Assembly (NCBI RefSeq): GCF_017939615.1
Contig: NZ_JAGKSR010000001.1
Span: forward strand, 2,356,001 to 2,420,000
DNA: 64,000 nt
DNA from: Microbacterium sp. BLY
Lineage (GTDB): Bacteria > Actinomycetota > Actinomycetes > Actinomycetales > Microbacteriaceae
Direction of reading: 5' to 3'
Part shown: positions 53,961-64,000 of the stretch, one piece after another
Layout of the letters: every line of letters starts with the position of its first letter
Position numbering within the stretch: position 1 is the stretch's first letter
Program-made: the position numbers and the translations under genes
Notes under the pieces: model-generated
Databases searched by the model: none
Told to the model about the DNA's origin: nothing
Seen by the model: only the letters and a program-made list of their open reading frames with translations

Positions 53961-53966
53961 TAGACT
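53961..53966 (+). promoter_or_regulatory. -10 hexamer TAGACT, leaderless promoter of the lipoprotein gene
   Basis: TAGACT ends six bases before the GTG at 53973; no ribosome site is present. Confidence 0.55.
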
Positions 53967-53972
53967 CTGCTC

Positions 53973-54458
53973 GTGCTTCGAACGGTCTTCACCTCCCGCG
54001 CTGCGGCGCTGCTCCTCATCGCCGGCGCATCGATCGCGACCCTGGCCGGGTGTGCGGGAGAACCAGCCCCGGCACCCTCGGTCACCCCCACGGCGACTGC
54101 CGAGCCCACGGCGCCGGCGGGGCCAGTGCTGCTCCCGGACGGGACGGCGGAGGAGAACCTCCCCGTGTTCACGCAGGTCGTCGAACAGGTCTGGGGCACG
54201 GAGCGACGTGCCGAGGGGCGTGCCTACATCGACGCGCTGGTCGCCGCGGGCTTCGATCGCGATGCCATGCAGGTGACGTCCGACCGATCGACGGTGGGGA
54301 ACCCGGCCGAGAGCATCCAGTTCTCCGTACGCTGGGGCGAGGAATCCTGCCTGGTCGGACAGGTGGGTCCTTCCACCGGCGCAGCGGTCACCATGGCGCT
54401 GCCGCAGCTCGCCGAGGGACGCTGCCTGGTCGGCGCGACGCGGCCGATCGACTGGTGA
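53973..54458 (+). CDS. Putative lipoprotein (DUF6993-like)
   Basis: A 161-residue exported lipoprotein: signal helix AAALLLIAGASIATLAGCAG with lipobox LAGC (Cys27), a Pro/Thr/Ala linker, then a domain of about 110 residues. That domain runs ENLPVFTQVVEQVWGTERRAEGRAYIDALVAAGFDRDAMQVTSD and includes two cysteines (EESCLVGQ, EGRCLVG) that could form a disulfide. The domain resembles the actinobacterial DUF6993 group. Surface-anchored; function unknown. Transcribed alone just before ettA. Confidence 0.8.
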   Translation: MLRTVFTSRAAALLLIAGASIATLAGCAGEPAPAPSVTPTATAEPTAPAGPVLLPDGTAEENLPVFTQVVEQVWGTERRAEGRAYIDALVAAGFDRDAMQVTSDRSTVGNPAESIQFSVRWGEESCLVGQVGPSTGAAVTMALPQLAEGRCLVGATRPIDW

Positions 54459-54538
54459 CCCGCGCACACAGATAAGGCCGTCCCCGGCCGGTAGGCTGGA
54501 GTGTCGATCTTCGACGCCAACAGAAGGAGCGGTTTTCG

Positions 54539-56218
<1,680 letters not shown>

Positions 56219-56225
56219 GGCGGCC

Positions 56226-56714
56226 ATGAGCACCACCGCGCCGGGCTCCCGCCTGCACATCCCGATCCACCTCCGCTGGGGGGATCTGGATGCGTTCAAC
56301 CACGTCAACAACACCTCGATGCTGAAGCTGCTCGAGGAGGCACGCGTCCGCGCCTTCTGGCGGGCGGGACCCGGTGAGGAAGCGCCGTCCACGGCGGTGC
56401 TCGACTCCGGGATCGAGGAGGGCATCCTCACCCTCATCGCGCGGCAGGAGATCGAGTACCTCGCTCCGGTGCCGTACCAGCGGCGCCCGCTGGAAGTGCA
56501 GATGTGGTTCGGGAAGCTCGGCGGCTCCAGCGTCGAGGTCTGCTACGAGGTGCACAACGACCCGACCGCCGAGCTGCGGGAACTCTACGCGCGGTCCACG
56601 GCCGTCATCGTGCTCGTCGATGCGGGCACCGGCCGACCGACCCGGCTGACCGCGGAGATGCGTGAGGCATGGGAGCCGTATGTCGGCCCGTCGATCGAGT
56701 ACGCCCACCGCTGA
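56226..56714 (+). CDS. Acyl-CoA thioesterase, hotdog fold (4HBT/YbgC-like)
   Basis: A 162-residue single-hotdog protein. LRWGDLDAFNHVNNTSMLKLLEEAR (about 17-41) is the 4HBT active-site region, with the Asp of the first catalytic helix. EIEYLAPVPYQRRPLEVQMWFGKLGGSSVEV forms the central strands and the domain ends with VDAGTGRPTRLTAEMREAWEPY. It follows ettA by only seven bases and probably shares its mRNA. Convergent with the tesB-like gene. Acyl chain preference unknown. Confidence 0.88.
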   Translation: MSTTAPGSRLHIPIHLRWGDLDAFNHVNNTSMLKLLEEARVRAFWRAGPGEEAPSTAVLDSGIEEGILTLIARQEIEYLAPVPYQRRPLEVQMWFGKLGGSSVEVCYEVHNDPTAELRELYARSTAVIVLVDAGTGRPTRLTAEMREAWEPYVGPSIEYAHR

Positions 56715-56739
56715 GCCGGCCGGCGCTGCGCGTGGCTGA

Positions 56740-57627
56740 TCAGCGGTCGGCGGGCACGCGGATCATGATCTCCTGCGCGACGCTCGCCACGAGCGTGCCC
56801 TCGCGCGTGTAGACGCGCCCGGTGGCGAGGCCCCGGCCGCCGCGCGCGCTCGGCGACTCCTGCACGTAGAGGAGCCACTCGTCGACCCGTGCCGGGCGAT
56901 GCCACCACATGGCGTGATCGAGGCTCGCGACCTTCAGGCCGGGGAGGGACCACGAGACGCCGTGCGCGCGCAGGATCGACTCCTGGATCGTCATGTCGCT
57001 GAGATAGGCGAGCGCGGCACGATGCAACCGCTGATCGCCCGGCAACGGGGCCCGCAGACGCATCCATACCGCCTGCCGCGGAACGCGTGCGTCGTCGTTC
57101 GGCAGGTAGAGCGGCGAGTCGACATGGCGGATGTCCGCGGCGCGGTCGCTCAGCATGCGTCGAGCGCCGCCGGCGAGCCCGGGGACGCGGTCCTCATCGG
57201 GCACGAGCTCCTCGGGGACGGGAATCCCCGACGGCATCGGCTCGGCGTGCTCCACCCCGGGATCGGCATCCTGGAATGACGCGATCATCGAGAAGATCGG
57301 GACGCCGTTCTGGTACGCCTGAGTCCGGCGGGTGGAGAACGAGCGGCCGTCGTGGATCCGGTCCACGGCGATCGTGATGCCCTGGCTGGCATCGCCCGGG
57401 CGGAGGAAGTACCCGTGCATGGAGTGCACCGCACGGTCCTCGGGGAGGGTGCGCTCCGCGGCGACGAGGGTCTGCGCGAGCACCTGCCCGCCGTAGATGC
57501 GCCCACTGGGCATCGGGTGCGACGAGCCGGTGAAGATGTCCTCGGTGGTCCGCGCCTGGGTGGCGTCGAGGTCGAGGACGTCGAGAAGACGCTCCACGGT
57601 CTGGATGGCGTGCTCGTCGGCGCTCAT
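56740..57627 (-). CDS. tesB: Acyl-CoA thioesterase II (TesB)
   Basis: Hydrolyses medium to long acyl-CoA. The 295 residues form two hotdog repeats: the first with SSHPMPSGRIYGGQVLAQTLVAAERTL (about 30-56) and HSMHGYFLRPG, the second with the catalytic residues in YLSDMTIQES near 210, SLDHAMWWHRPARVDEW near 236 and VASVAQEIMIRV at the end (Gln). The three positions match the Asp, Thr/Ser and Gln of E. coli TesB. ATG behind GGAGGGGAA. Divergent from the gene at 57677 across overlapping promoter hexamers. Confidence 0.93.
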   Translation of the reverse strand: MSADEHAIQTVERLLDVLDLDATQARTTEDIFTGSSHPMPSGRIYGGQVLAQTLVAAERTLPEDRAVHSMHGYFLRPGDASQGITIAVDRIHDGRSFSTRRTQAYQNGVPIFSMIASFQDADPGVEHAEPMPSGIPVPEELVPDEDRVPGLAGGARRMLSDRAADIRHVDSPLYLPNDDARVPRQAVWMRLRAPLPGDQRLHRAALAYLSDMTIQESILRAHGVSWSLPGLKVASLDHAMWWHRPARVDEWLLYVQESPSARGGRGLATGRVYTREGTLVASVAQEIMIRVPADR

Positions 57628-57663
57628 GTGTTCCCCTCCGCGGCCCGGGTCGCCGCTCGTTGG

Positions 57664-57670
57664 TAGTTTA
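57664..57670. promoter_or_regulatory. Overlapping divergent -10 hexamers for tesB and the 57677 gene
   Basis: On the plus strand TAGTTT (57664-57669) ends seven bases before the GTG at 57677. On the minus strand TAAACT (57665-57670 complement) lies about 37 bases before the tesB ATG. The two share five base pairs, so polymerase can serve only one side at a time. Confidence 0.45.
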
Positions 57671-57676
57671 GAACGC

Positions 57677-58342
57677 GTGACCCCTCAGCTCCTCCTCGCC
57701 GATCCGGACACGGCGAAGGATGTCCTCACGTTCACGGGGCGCGCCGCCCGGGTCTCGGACGAGGGCGTGCGGCTGCAGGCGAGCGGGGGCGTTCTCGCCC
57801 TCACCACGGCGGTCCTCGCGCCGTCGGGCCTCTTCGACCAGACGCCGACGATCCTCGCCATGCGCATCGTCCGTGCCGATCCGGAGCTCGAATGCGACCT
57901 CGTGATCGACAGCCTCACCCCCACGGATGATCCGGAGCGGCTCGCGCTGCCGGAGACGGCGCTGTCTCCCGCGTGGGCCGGTGTCGCGCCCCCACGACAG
58001 GGGTGGGCGCTGGAGTCGACCCTTCTCGCCTCCGTCGTCGCGCAACGCGCCCAGTGGGGCATCTCCGCGGTCGCGCACGGCGCCGGGCCGGGATCCGGGG
58101 AGGAAGCCGTCCGTTCGCTCCGTGCGGCGATCTGGGGCGAGCCGGACGATGACCTGGGAGGTCTGCCTCGGGGTGTCGCCTTCGCGGCGGATGCGCTCGG
58201 TTTCATCTCCGGCGAAGAGGATGTGCCCGTGACGCGCTCCGGTCGCTGGACGCGGCTCGCGTTCCGTCGCGGCCACGTGCTCGCCCGCGGTCCCGTCGCC
58301 TCCGGACTGACCGGGGTACGCGCCACCGGCTCCCGCGCCTGA
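57677..58342 (+). CDS. Conserved hypothetical protein
   Basis: A 221-residue soluble protein that I do not recognise. It has an alternating beta-rich character: VTPQLLLADPDTAKDVLTFTGRAARVSDEGVRLQASGGVLALTTAVL at the N-terminus, a Pro-rich middle (LALPETALSPAWAGVAPPRQGW), a helical stretch LLASVVAQRAQWGISAVAHG, and a C-terminal FRRGHVLARGPVASGLTGVR. No membrane segment or metal site. GTG start with hexamer TAGTTT seven bases upstream and no ribosome site. Divergent from tesB, convergent with the FAD dehydrogenase. Confidence 0.7.
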   Translation: MTPQLLLADPDTAKDVLTFTGRAARVSDEGVRLQASGGVLALTTAVLAPSGLFDQTPTILAMRIVRADPELECDLVIDSLTPTDDPERLALPETALSPAWAGVAPPRQGWALESTLLASVVAQRAQWGISAVAHGAGPGSGEEAVRSLRAAIWGEPDDDLGGLPRGVAFAADALGFISGEEDVPVTRSGRWTRLAFRRGHVLARGPVASGLTGVRATGSRA

Positions 58343-58376
58343 CGCGATCACGCGACAGCACCGGGGACGGCGCGGT

Positions 58377-60041
58377 TCAGCCGAGAGCAGCCGCTGCGCG
58401 GCCGGCCTGGCGTCCGGAGAACAGGCACCCGCCGAGGAACGTGCCCTCCAAGGCGCGGTAGCCGTGTGCACCGCCGCCGCCGAAGCCGCTGGCCTCGCCC
58501 GCGGCGAAGAGACCCGGAATCGGCGCGCCGCTTCCGTCCAGGGCGCGACCATCGAGATCCGTGTTGATCCCCCCAAGGGACTTCCTGGTGAGCACGTGCA
58601 GCTTGACCGCGATCAGCGGTCCGGCTGCGGGGTCCTGCAGCCGATGCGGAGCCGCCGTGCGGATGAGCTTGTCTCCGCGGTACGTCCGCATCGAGCGAAG
58701 CATGCCGATCTGCGCGTCCTTGGTGAAGTCGTTGACCATTTCGCGATCGCGGGCCACGACCTCGCGGCGCACGGCATCGATGTCCAGGAGCTCGCCCCCG
58801 GAATGCGCCGCCATCTGCTCCAGCAGTGACTCCAGGTCGTTCTCGACGATGAAGTCCTCGCCCTCGTCGAGGAACGACTGCACGGGTCCCGTCGGCCCTT
58901 TGGCGAGGCGGGACTTGAGCAGAAGGGCCACGTCCTTGCCCGTGAGGTCGGGGTTCTGCTCACTGCCCGACAGGGCGAACTCCTTCTCCACGATCTGACG
59001 CGACGTCACGAACCAGGAGTGGTCGTGCCCGGTCTTGCGCAGGTGCTCCAACGTGCCCAGGGTGTCGAAGCCGGGGAACAGGGGAGTGGGGAGCCGCTTC
59101 CCGGTCGCGTCGAGCCACAGCGACGACGGACCGGGGAGGATGCGGATCCCGTGCTGCGGCCACACCGGATCCCAGTTGGTGATGCCCTCGACGTAGTGCC
59201 ACATCCGATCGCCGTTGATGAGGCGGGCGCCGGCCGCCGCACTCACCTTCTGCATCGAGCCGTCGACATAGGCGGGCACTCCGGAGAGCATGTGCGCCGG
59301 GGGCGTGCCGAGGCGCGCCGGCCATGCCGCGCGGACGAGATCGTGGTTGCCCCCGATGCCGCCGGAGGCCACGACCGTCGCGGTGGCATCGATCTCGAAC
59401 CCGCCGATGACCTCGCGAGAGGAGGGGACACCGCGGGCGGCGCCATCGGAGGACAGCACGCTGCCCCGCGCCCCGGTGACCCGCCCCGCGGTGAGGACGA
59501 GCTCTTCGACGCGGTGTCGGGCGAGGACGGTCAGTCGCCCCTCCCGTTCGCCCTGCTCCACCGCCGCCGCGAACGGGGCGACGATCCCCGGGCCGGTGCC
59601 CCAGGTGATGTGGAACCGAGGGACCGAGTTTCCCGGACCGATCGCGCCGTACCCGCCGCGCTCAGCCCATCCGACGACGGGGAAGAAGCCGACGCCGCGC
59701 GCGCGGAGCCACGATCGCTTCTCGCCGGCGGCGAACTCGAGGTAGGCCTCCGCCCACCGGCGGGGCCACTCGTCCTCAGGCCGGTCGAACCCCGCGTTGC
59801 CGAACCAGTCCTGCGTGGCGAGCTCCAGCGAGTCCGTGATACCCAGGCGGCGCTGCTCGGGGGAGTCCACCAGGAACAGTCCGCCGAACGACCACCACGC
59901 CTGCCCGCCGAGATTCGTCCGAGGTTCCTGGTCGACGATGACGACGCGGCGACCGGCGTCCAAGGCCTCCGCCGCGGCGACGAGTCCGGCCAACCCCCAC
60001 CCGATCACCAGGACGTCTGCGGTCGGGGGCGTGGTCGTCAT
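58377..60041 (-). CDS. FAD-dependent dehydrogenase (FAD-binding 2 family, 3-ketosteroid/fumarate-reductase-like)
   Basis: A 554-residue flavoprotein. The N-terminal dinucleotide site is [30 protein letters not shown] (about 10-39). [21 protein letters not shown] and the C-terminal [50 protein letters not shown] are typical of the fumarate-reductase/3-ketosteroid-dehydrogenase group. No signal peptide or cytochrome motif. The ATG (behind GGAG) overlaps the glbO stop by four bases, so it is made with a haemoglobin and mscS. The actual substrate is open. Confidence 0.85.
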   Translation of the reverse strand: MTTTPPTADVLVIGWGLAGLVAAAEALDAGRRVVIVDQEPRTNLGGQAWWSFGGLFLVDSPEQRRLGITDSLELATQDWFGNAGFDRPEDEWPRRWAEAYLEFAAGEKRSWLRARGVGFFPVVGWAERGGYGAIGPGNSVPRFHITWGTGPGIVAPFAAAVEQGEREGRLTVLARHRVEELVLTAGRVTGARGSVLSSDGAARGVPSSREVIGGFEIDATATVVASGGIGGNHDLVRAAWPARLGTPPAHMLSGVPAYVDGSMQKVSAAAGARLINGDRMWHYVEGITNWDPVWPQHGIRILPGPSSLWLDATGKRLPTPLFPGFDTLGTLEHLRKTGHDHSWFVTSRQIVEKEFALSGSEQNPDLTGKDVALLLKSRLAKGPTGPVQSFLDEGEDFIVENDLESLLEQMAAHSGGELLDIDAVRREVVARDREMVNDFTKDAQIGMLRSMRTYRGDKLIRTAAPHRLQDPAAGPLIAVKLHVLTRKSLGGINTDLDGRALDGSGAPIPGLFAAGEASGFGGGGAHGYRALEGTFLGGCLFSGRQAGRAAAALG

Positions 60042-60487
60042 GAGTTCTCCGTTGATTCCTGACGTGAGCGGGTCTCCAGGGTGGTGCGGCCCTGCGGCGC
60101 CGCACCGATGCCGGACGGCTCGAATGTGTTCACCATGGCATAGGCGGCGCGCTCGAGGTAGTCCCAGAGGGTGGTTTCGTGCAAGGGCGACAACTGGGCC
60201 TCGTCCAGAGCGGTGCGCATATGACGAAGCCACCGATCGCGTGCGTCGGGGTCGACGCGGAAGGGCATGTGACGCATCCGCAGCCGCGGGTGCCCGCGGG
60301 TCTCCCCGTAGGTGGTCGGCCCGCCCCAGTACTGCTCCAGGAACAGCAGCAGCCGTTCTTCGGCCGGGCCGAGGTCCTCCTCGGGATACATGGGCTTGAG
60401 TACCGGATCGAGAGCGACCTCGCGATAGAAGACCGACACGATCTTCGCGAACGTCTCGCGTCCGCCCACCTCGTCGTAGAAGCTCAC
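60038..60487 (-). CDS. glbO: Truncated haemoglobin, group II (GlbO)
   Basis: A haem protein of the TrHb2 class binding O2, NO or other small ligands. The 149-residue product has proximal His73 (RLRMRHMPF), Tyr21 at B10, Tyr34 near CD1 and Trp86 at G8 (RDRWLRHM), the usual group II set. A disordered tail ([22 protein letters not shown]) extends it by about 20 residues. GTG overlaps the mscS stop and its own stop overlaps the FAD dehydrogenase, giving a three-gene coupled unit. Confidence 0.93.
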   Translation of the reverse strand: MSFYDEVGGRETFAKIVSVFYREVALDPVLKPMYPEEDLGPAEERLLLFLEQYWGGPTTYGETRGHPRLRMRHMPFRVDPDARDRWLRHMRTALDEAQLSPLHETTLWDYLERAAYAMVNTFEPSGIGAAPQGRTTLETRSRQESTENS

Positions 60488-61557
60488 TTCTCCGTACTCC
60501 CCTCACCGGTGTTCTTCTTGCGCCGCCAGATCCCGCGGTCCGGGACCACCGGGACGCCGGTGACGGCGTTGGGGCGCGTCTTCGGCGGGTTGGCGCCGCG
60601 CACGCGGCGTGCGCCCTCCAACCCGGTGGGGACGACGTCCGCGAGGCGCGGAACCTCGATCTCCTTCTCGAGGAGCGCGGCCCGCAGACGACGCCGCAGC
60701 TCCTGCGCCACGTCGTCGCGAGCATTGGCCCTCGTCTTGATGACGGCGCGGACGATGAGGGCGTCGCCGTCCACGGACTCCAGCCCCCAGAGTTCCGGCT
60801 TCTCCACGATGCGTGTGCGCCACTTCGGGTCCTTCGCCAGCCCCTGCGCGGTCTCCAGGAGGATGTGCTCGACCTGCTCGAGATCGGCGTCCGGGGCCAC
60901 GCCGATGTCGACGATCGCACGCGCCCAGCCCTGGGACATGTTGCCGATGCGGGTGACCTCGCCGTTGCGGACGTACCAGAGGGTGCCGTTGACGTCCCGC
61001 ACCTGGGTCACGCGCACGCTGACGTACTCGACGACACCGCTCGCGAGGCCGAGGTCGACGACATCGCCGATGCCGATCTGGTCCTCGGCGACGAGGAAGA
61101 TGCCGTTCAGCACATCCTTGACGATGTTCTGGGCGCCGAAACCGAGGCCGGCACCGACAGCCGCGGTGAGCAAGGTGAGTGATCCGAGCAGCGCATTGTC
61201 GATGGTGTTGACGATGAGGATGATCGCGATGATGACGAGCATCACGTTGACGATGTTCTGCAGGATCGTCCCCAGGGTGCGGGTGCGCTGTACGAGGCGC
61301 ATGTCCGCGAGCGGGGAGCGCTCGAGCGCCTGCGTGTCGTCGACGGCCGCCTTGTTCTTCGCGCTGTCGACGATGCGGTGTACGACACGCGTGATGACAC
61401 GGCGCAGGATCAGTGCGATGAGGACGCAGGAGCCGATGATGATGGCGATCGTCAGCAGCTTGCCGCCGACGTCCGTCAGCAGCGCGAGCATGCCCTTCGC
61501 CCAATCGGGGAGCTCGGATGGCGTCGGCGCGGGGGTCGTCTCGGCGGGAATCAGCAT
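60484..61557 (-). CDS. mscS: Mechanosensitive ion channel, MscS family
   Basis: Opens under membrane tension to release solutes in hypo-osmotic shock. The 357-residue protein has three membrane helices (about 33-52, 95-115 and TM3 with its Gly/Ala stretch [37 protein letters not shown] near 127-163). The beta domain [27 protein letters not shown] and the alpha/beta C-terminal domain follow, ending in a basic tail. It is first in mscS-glbO-FAD dehydrogenase. A TAACAT hexamer lies seven bases before the ATG. Confidence 0.92.
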   Translation of the reverse strand: MLIPAETTPAPTPSELPDWAKGMLALLTDVGGKLLTIAIIIGSCVLIALILRRVITRVVHRIVDSAKNKAAVDDTQALERSPLADMRLVQRTRTLGTILQNIVNVMLVIIAIILIVNTIDNALLGSLTLLTAAVGAGLGFGAQNIVKDVLNGIFLVAEDQIGIGDVVDLGLASGVVEYVSVRVTQVRDVNGTLWYVRNGEVTRIGNMSQGWARAIVDIGVAPDADLEQVEHILLETAQGLAKDPKWRTRIVEKPELWGLESVDGDALIVRAVIKTRANARDDVAQELRRRLRAALLEKEIEVPRLADVVPTGLEGARRVRGANPPKTRPNAVTGVPVVPDRGIWRRKKNTGEGSTEK

Positions 61558-61564
61558 CGTGTCG

Positions 61565-61570
61565 ATGTTA
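61565..61570 (-). promoter_or_regulatory. -10 hexamer TAACAT, promoter of the mscS-glbO-dehydrogenase unit
   Basis: TAACAT ends seven bases before the mscS ATG, with no ribosome site in between. Confidence 0.4.
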
Positions 61571-61635
61571 CCGAGCGGGCCTCTGCGCCGGCTGGAAGAG
61601 CGGCGTCAGAGGCCCGGAACGGTGACCGTCGGTCG

Positions 61636-64000
61636 TCAGTCCTCGGCGTCGCGGGACTGCGCGGCGAGCGCGCGCTCCACATCGGCGAGGTTCTCCAGCA
61701 CGAGCCGACGCAGTGCCGGCGGAGCGTCCTGATGGGCGGAGAGCCAACCGCGGGTCGCATCACGCAGCGCGATGTCCGCGAGAGCCGTCGGGAAGAGCCC
61801 GACGATGAGGTACTGGGCGATCTGATAGGTGCGCGACTCCCAGATGGGAAGGAGCATGTCGAAGTACTTCGGCACGAACTCTCCGAGCACCGCGGTCCCG
61901 GCTGGGTGCACGAACCCGAGGGCCGCGGAGCGGACGATCGTGTTCGGGGCGTCGTCGCGCTCGATCAGGGCCTCCCATGCGGCCTGCTTGGAGGCGGCGT
62001 CCGGAAGCGCGGCGCGCGCCTGTGCGGCGAACTCCGCGCCCTTGGCCGTGTTGTCCGCGGCCAGGGCGGCATCGATGGCGCCGGCGTCCGTGGCGCCGAT
62101 CGTGGCCAGGCCGACGAGGAGCTGCCAGCTCAGGTCGGCGTCGATCTCCAGTCCGGGCAGCGTCTCCTCACCCGACCGGAGACGGCCGATGATGCCGGCG
62201 TGCTCGGGGGTCACGAGCGCATTCGCGAATGCGGTGACGAACTGCAGCTGGCTGTCGCTGCCGGGTGCGGCGGACTCGGCCAGCGCCCAGAGCCCGTCGG
62301 CGACCTTGAGGCGCGCGGCCTCGCGCTCCGCGGGGGCGACGTAGAGGGTCGCGGCCGTCCGCAGCTGGGTGAGGGTGGTGCGTACCGTCGTCGACTCGGT
62401 CTCGCGCCCGATGTTGCCCAGGACGAGGTCGATGTAGTCGGACGCCGGCGTCTCCGCGTCGCGGGTCTGGTCCCAGGCCGCTCCCCACACGAGCGAGCGG
62501 GCGAGGGGGTCATGGATGTCGGCGAGGTGCGCGATCGCCGTCTTCAGCGACTGCTCGTCGAGACGGATCTTCGCGTAGGCGAGGTCGTCGTCGTTGAGGA
62601 GGATGAGGTCAGGGCGGGCGAGTCCCTGGAGCTCGGGGATCTCGGTCCGATCACCGTCGACGTCCACCTCGATGTGGTGGGTGCGCGTGAGAGCGCCGTC
62701 GGCGAGGGAGTAGAAGCCGATCCCCAAGCGGTGGGGACGGATCGTCGGGTAGTCGGCGGGCGCCGTCTGCGTGACCGCGAAGCGTGAGATCCGGCCGTCG
62801 TCGCCCTCGACCACGACCGGCTCCAGGGTGTTGACGCCGGCCGTCTCCAGCCACTTCTTCGACCAGGTGCCGAGGTCGCGGCCACTCGTGGCCTCCAGCT
62901 CCGAGAGCAGGTCACTGAGCTCGGTGTTGCCCCACGAGTGCTTCTGGAAGTACTGCGACACACCGGCGAAGAACGCCTCGATGCCGACCCAGGCGGCGAG
63001 CTGCTTGAGGACCGACCCGCCCTTGGCGTAGGTGATGCCGTCGAAGTTGACCTGAACGTCCTCGAGGTCGTTGATCTCGGCGACGATCGGATGCGTCGAC
63101 GGGAGCTGGTCCTGACGATAGGCCCAGGTCTTCTCCATGGCGTTGAACGTCGTCCACGCCTCGGTCCACTCGGTGGCCTCGGCGGTCGCGATGGTGGACG
63201 CCCATTCGGCGAACGACTCGTTGAGCCAGAGGTCGTTCCACCACTTCATGGTGACGAGGTCGCCGAACCACATGTGGGCGAGCTCGTGCAGGATCGTCAC
63301 GACGCGACGCTCCTTCACCGCATCGGTGACCTTGCTGCGGAAGACGTAGGTCTCCGTGAAGGTCACCGCGCCCGCGTTCTCCATGGCGCCGGCGTTGAAC
63401 TCCGGGACGAAGAGCTGGTCGTACTTGGCGAACGGGTACGGCACGCCGAACTTGGACTCGAAGTAGGCGAAGCCCTGGCGCGTCTTGTCGAAGATGTAGT
63501 CGGCATCCAGGTGCTGCCAGAGGCTCTTCCGGCCGTACACGCCGAGGGGGATCACCTGACCGGAGGCGCTGGTCAGCTCCGAGAAGGTGGCTTCGTACGG
63601 GCCCGCGACGAGAGCGGTGATGTACGACGAGATGCGAGGAGTGGGCTCGAAGCCCCAGGTCGCCGTCACGCCGTCGTCATGGACGATGGGCTCGGGGGTC
63701 GGGGAGTTGGAGACGACCTTCCACTCCGCGGGGGCGGTCACCGTGAACTGGAAGGTGGCCTTGAGGTCGGGCTGCTCGAAGACCGCGAACACGCGGCGGG
63801 AGTCCGGCACCTCGAACTGCGAATAGAGATAGACCTCGTCGTCCACGGGGTCGACGAAGCGGTGGAGGCCCTCACCGGTGTTCGTGTAGAGGCAGTCGGC
63901 GTCCACGACGAGGACGTTCTCCTCCTGCAGGCCGCTGAGGGCGATGCGCGAGTCCGCGAAGACCTCGCGGGGGTCGAGCTGCTCGCCGTTGAGCGAGATC
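61636..64000 (-). CDS. pepN: Aminopeptidase N (M1 family), 5' end beyond the window
   Basis: A zinc aminopeptidase acting on N-terminal residues of peptides. The reading frame is open to the window edge, so the first part of the gene is missing; 788 residues are visible. The exopeptidase motif is FNAGAMENAGAVTF, the zinc motif HELAHMWFGD with the downstream Glu in NESFAEWAS, and the catalytic Tyr region follows in GITYAKGGSVLKQLAAW. The ERAP1-like C-terminal helical domain runs to the stop. The visible N-terminal edge reads SLNGEQLDPREVFADSRIAL, which matches the family about 40 residues into the protein. Confidence 0.95.
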   Translation of the reverse strand, partial: ISLNGEQLDPREVFADSRIALSGLQEENVLVVDADCLYTNTGEGLHRFVDPVDDEVYLYSQFEVPDSRRVFAVFEQPDLKATFQFTVTAPAEWKVVSNSPTPEPIVHDDGVTATWGFEPTPRISSYITALVAGPYEATFSELTSASGQVIPLGVYGRKSLWQHLDADYIFDKTRQGFAYFESKFGVPYPFAKYDQLFVPEFNAGAMENAGAVTFTETYVFRSKVTDAVKERRVVTILHELAHMWFGDLVTMKWWNDLWLNESFAEWASTIATAEATEWTEAWTTFNAMEKTWAYRQDQLPSTHPIVAEINDLEDVQVNFDGITYAKGGSVLKQLAAWVGIEAFFAGVSQYFQKHSWGNTELSDLLSELEATSGRDLGTWSKKWLETAGVNTLEPVVVEGDDGRISRFAVTQTAPADYPTIRPHRLGIGFYSLADGALTRTHHIEVDVDGDRTEIPELQGLARPDLILLNDDDLAYAKIRLDEQSLKTAIAHLADIHDPLARSLVWGAAWDQTRDAETPASDYIDLVLGNIGRETESTTVRTTLTQLRTAATLYVAPAEREAARLKVADGLWALAESAAPGSDSQLQFVTAFANALVTPEHAGIIGRLRSGEETLPGLEIDADLSWQLLVGLATIGATDAGAIDAALAADNTAKGAEFAAQARAALPDAASKQAAWEALIERDDAPNTIVRSAALGFVHPAGTAVLGEFVPKYFDMLLPIWESRTYQIAQYLIVGLFPTALADIALRDATRGWLSAHQDAPPALRRLVLENLADVERALAAQSRDAED

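Overview
The window is high-GC DNA, densely coded, with many GTG starts and 1- or 4-base gene overlaps. It reads as chromosome from a Gram-positive actinobacterium of the Microbacteriaceae, most like Microbacterium. Pointers are the order rpsP-khpA-rimM-trmD ... rplS-lepB-rnhB-DUF2469-yraN-comM-dprA-xerC-M23-rpsB-tsf-pyrH-frr-cdsA, the GlgE/GlgB/GlgX glucan enzymes, an actinobacterial clpS neighbourhood, and GatCAB. The genus is inferred from gene content and order; no database search was possible.

Layout. 1-270 is the tail of a LysR-type regulator. 430-5612 is a glycerol module: glpD-glpF-glpK on the minus strand, divergent from a SorC-type regulator across a 14-bp palindrome. 5625-24029 is mostly translation, tRNA and rRNA modification, secretion, DNA processing and recombination genes in the conserved actinobacterial order. 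It is interrupted between trmD and rplS by a methyltransferase, a pyrimidine-dimer glycosylase-like gene, map and a small membrane protein. 24079-29905 holds envelope proteins: a lytic-transglycosylase-like secreted protein, an AI-2E-family permease, an unusual multi-membrane protein with an internal lipobox, and a thioredoxin-TPR protein. 29931-36336 is the alpha-glucan set glgX, glgE, glgB. 36438-41078 runs cysteine desulfurase, mnmA, ligA. 41082-45173 (minus) has a GNAT enzyme, a DEAD-box helicase and an acyl-CoA ligase. 45238-48565 is gatCAB, followed by dinB and a GerW/YtfJ-like protein. 50803-53404 (minus) holds DUF2017-clpS-zincin, a LysE exporter, tRNA-His and orn. tRNA-Arg(TCT), a lipoprotein, ettA and thioesterases follow. 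The window ends with a minus-strand cluster of mscS, glbO and an FAD dehydrogenase, and a 5'-truncated pepN.

Functional links. Glycerol enters through GlpF, is phosphorylated by GlpK and oxidised by GlpD. GlgE, GlgB and GlgX extend, branch and debranch alpha-glucan. The cysteine desulfurase probably supplies sulfur to MnmA for tRNA wobble-uridine thiolation. GatCAB makes Gln-tRNA(Gln) and/or Asn-tRNA(Asn) by transamidation. ComM, DprA, XerC and LigA handle DNA.

The strongest pattern not captured by gene calling is a repeated promoter layout. At least fourteen genes have a TANNNT hexamer ending exactly six bases before the start codon (TAGACT five times). This places the transcription start on the start codon itself, so these genes are probably leaderless. 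I used the pattern to choose several starts. I found no mobile element, CRISPR array, prophage or obvious new defence system. The region is core chromosome, and the novelty lies in regulatory layout and a few odd proteins.
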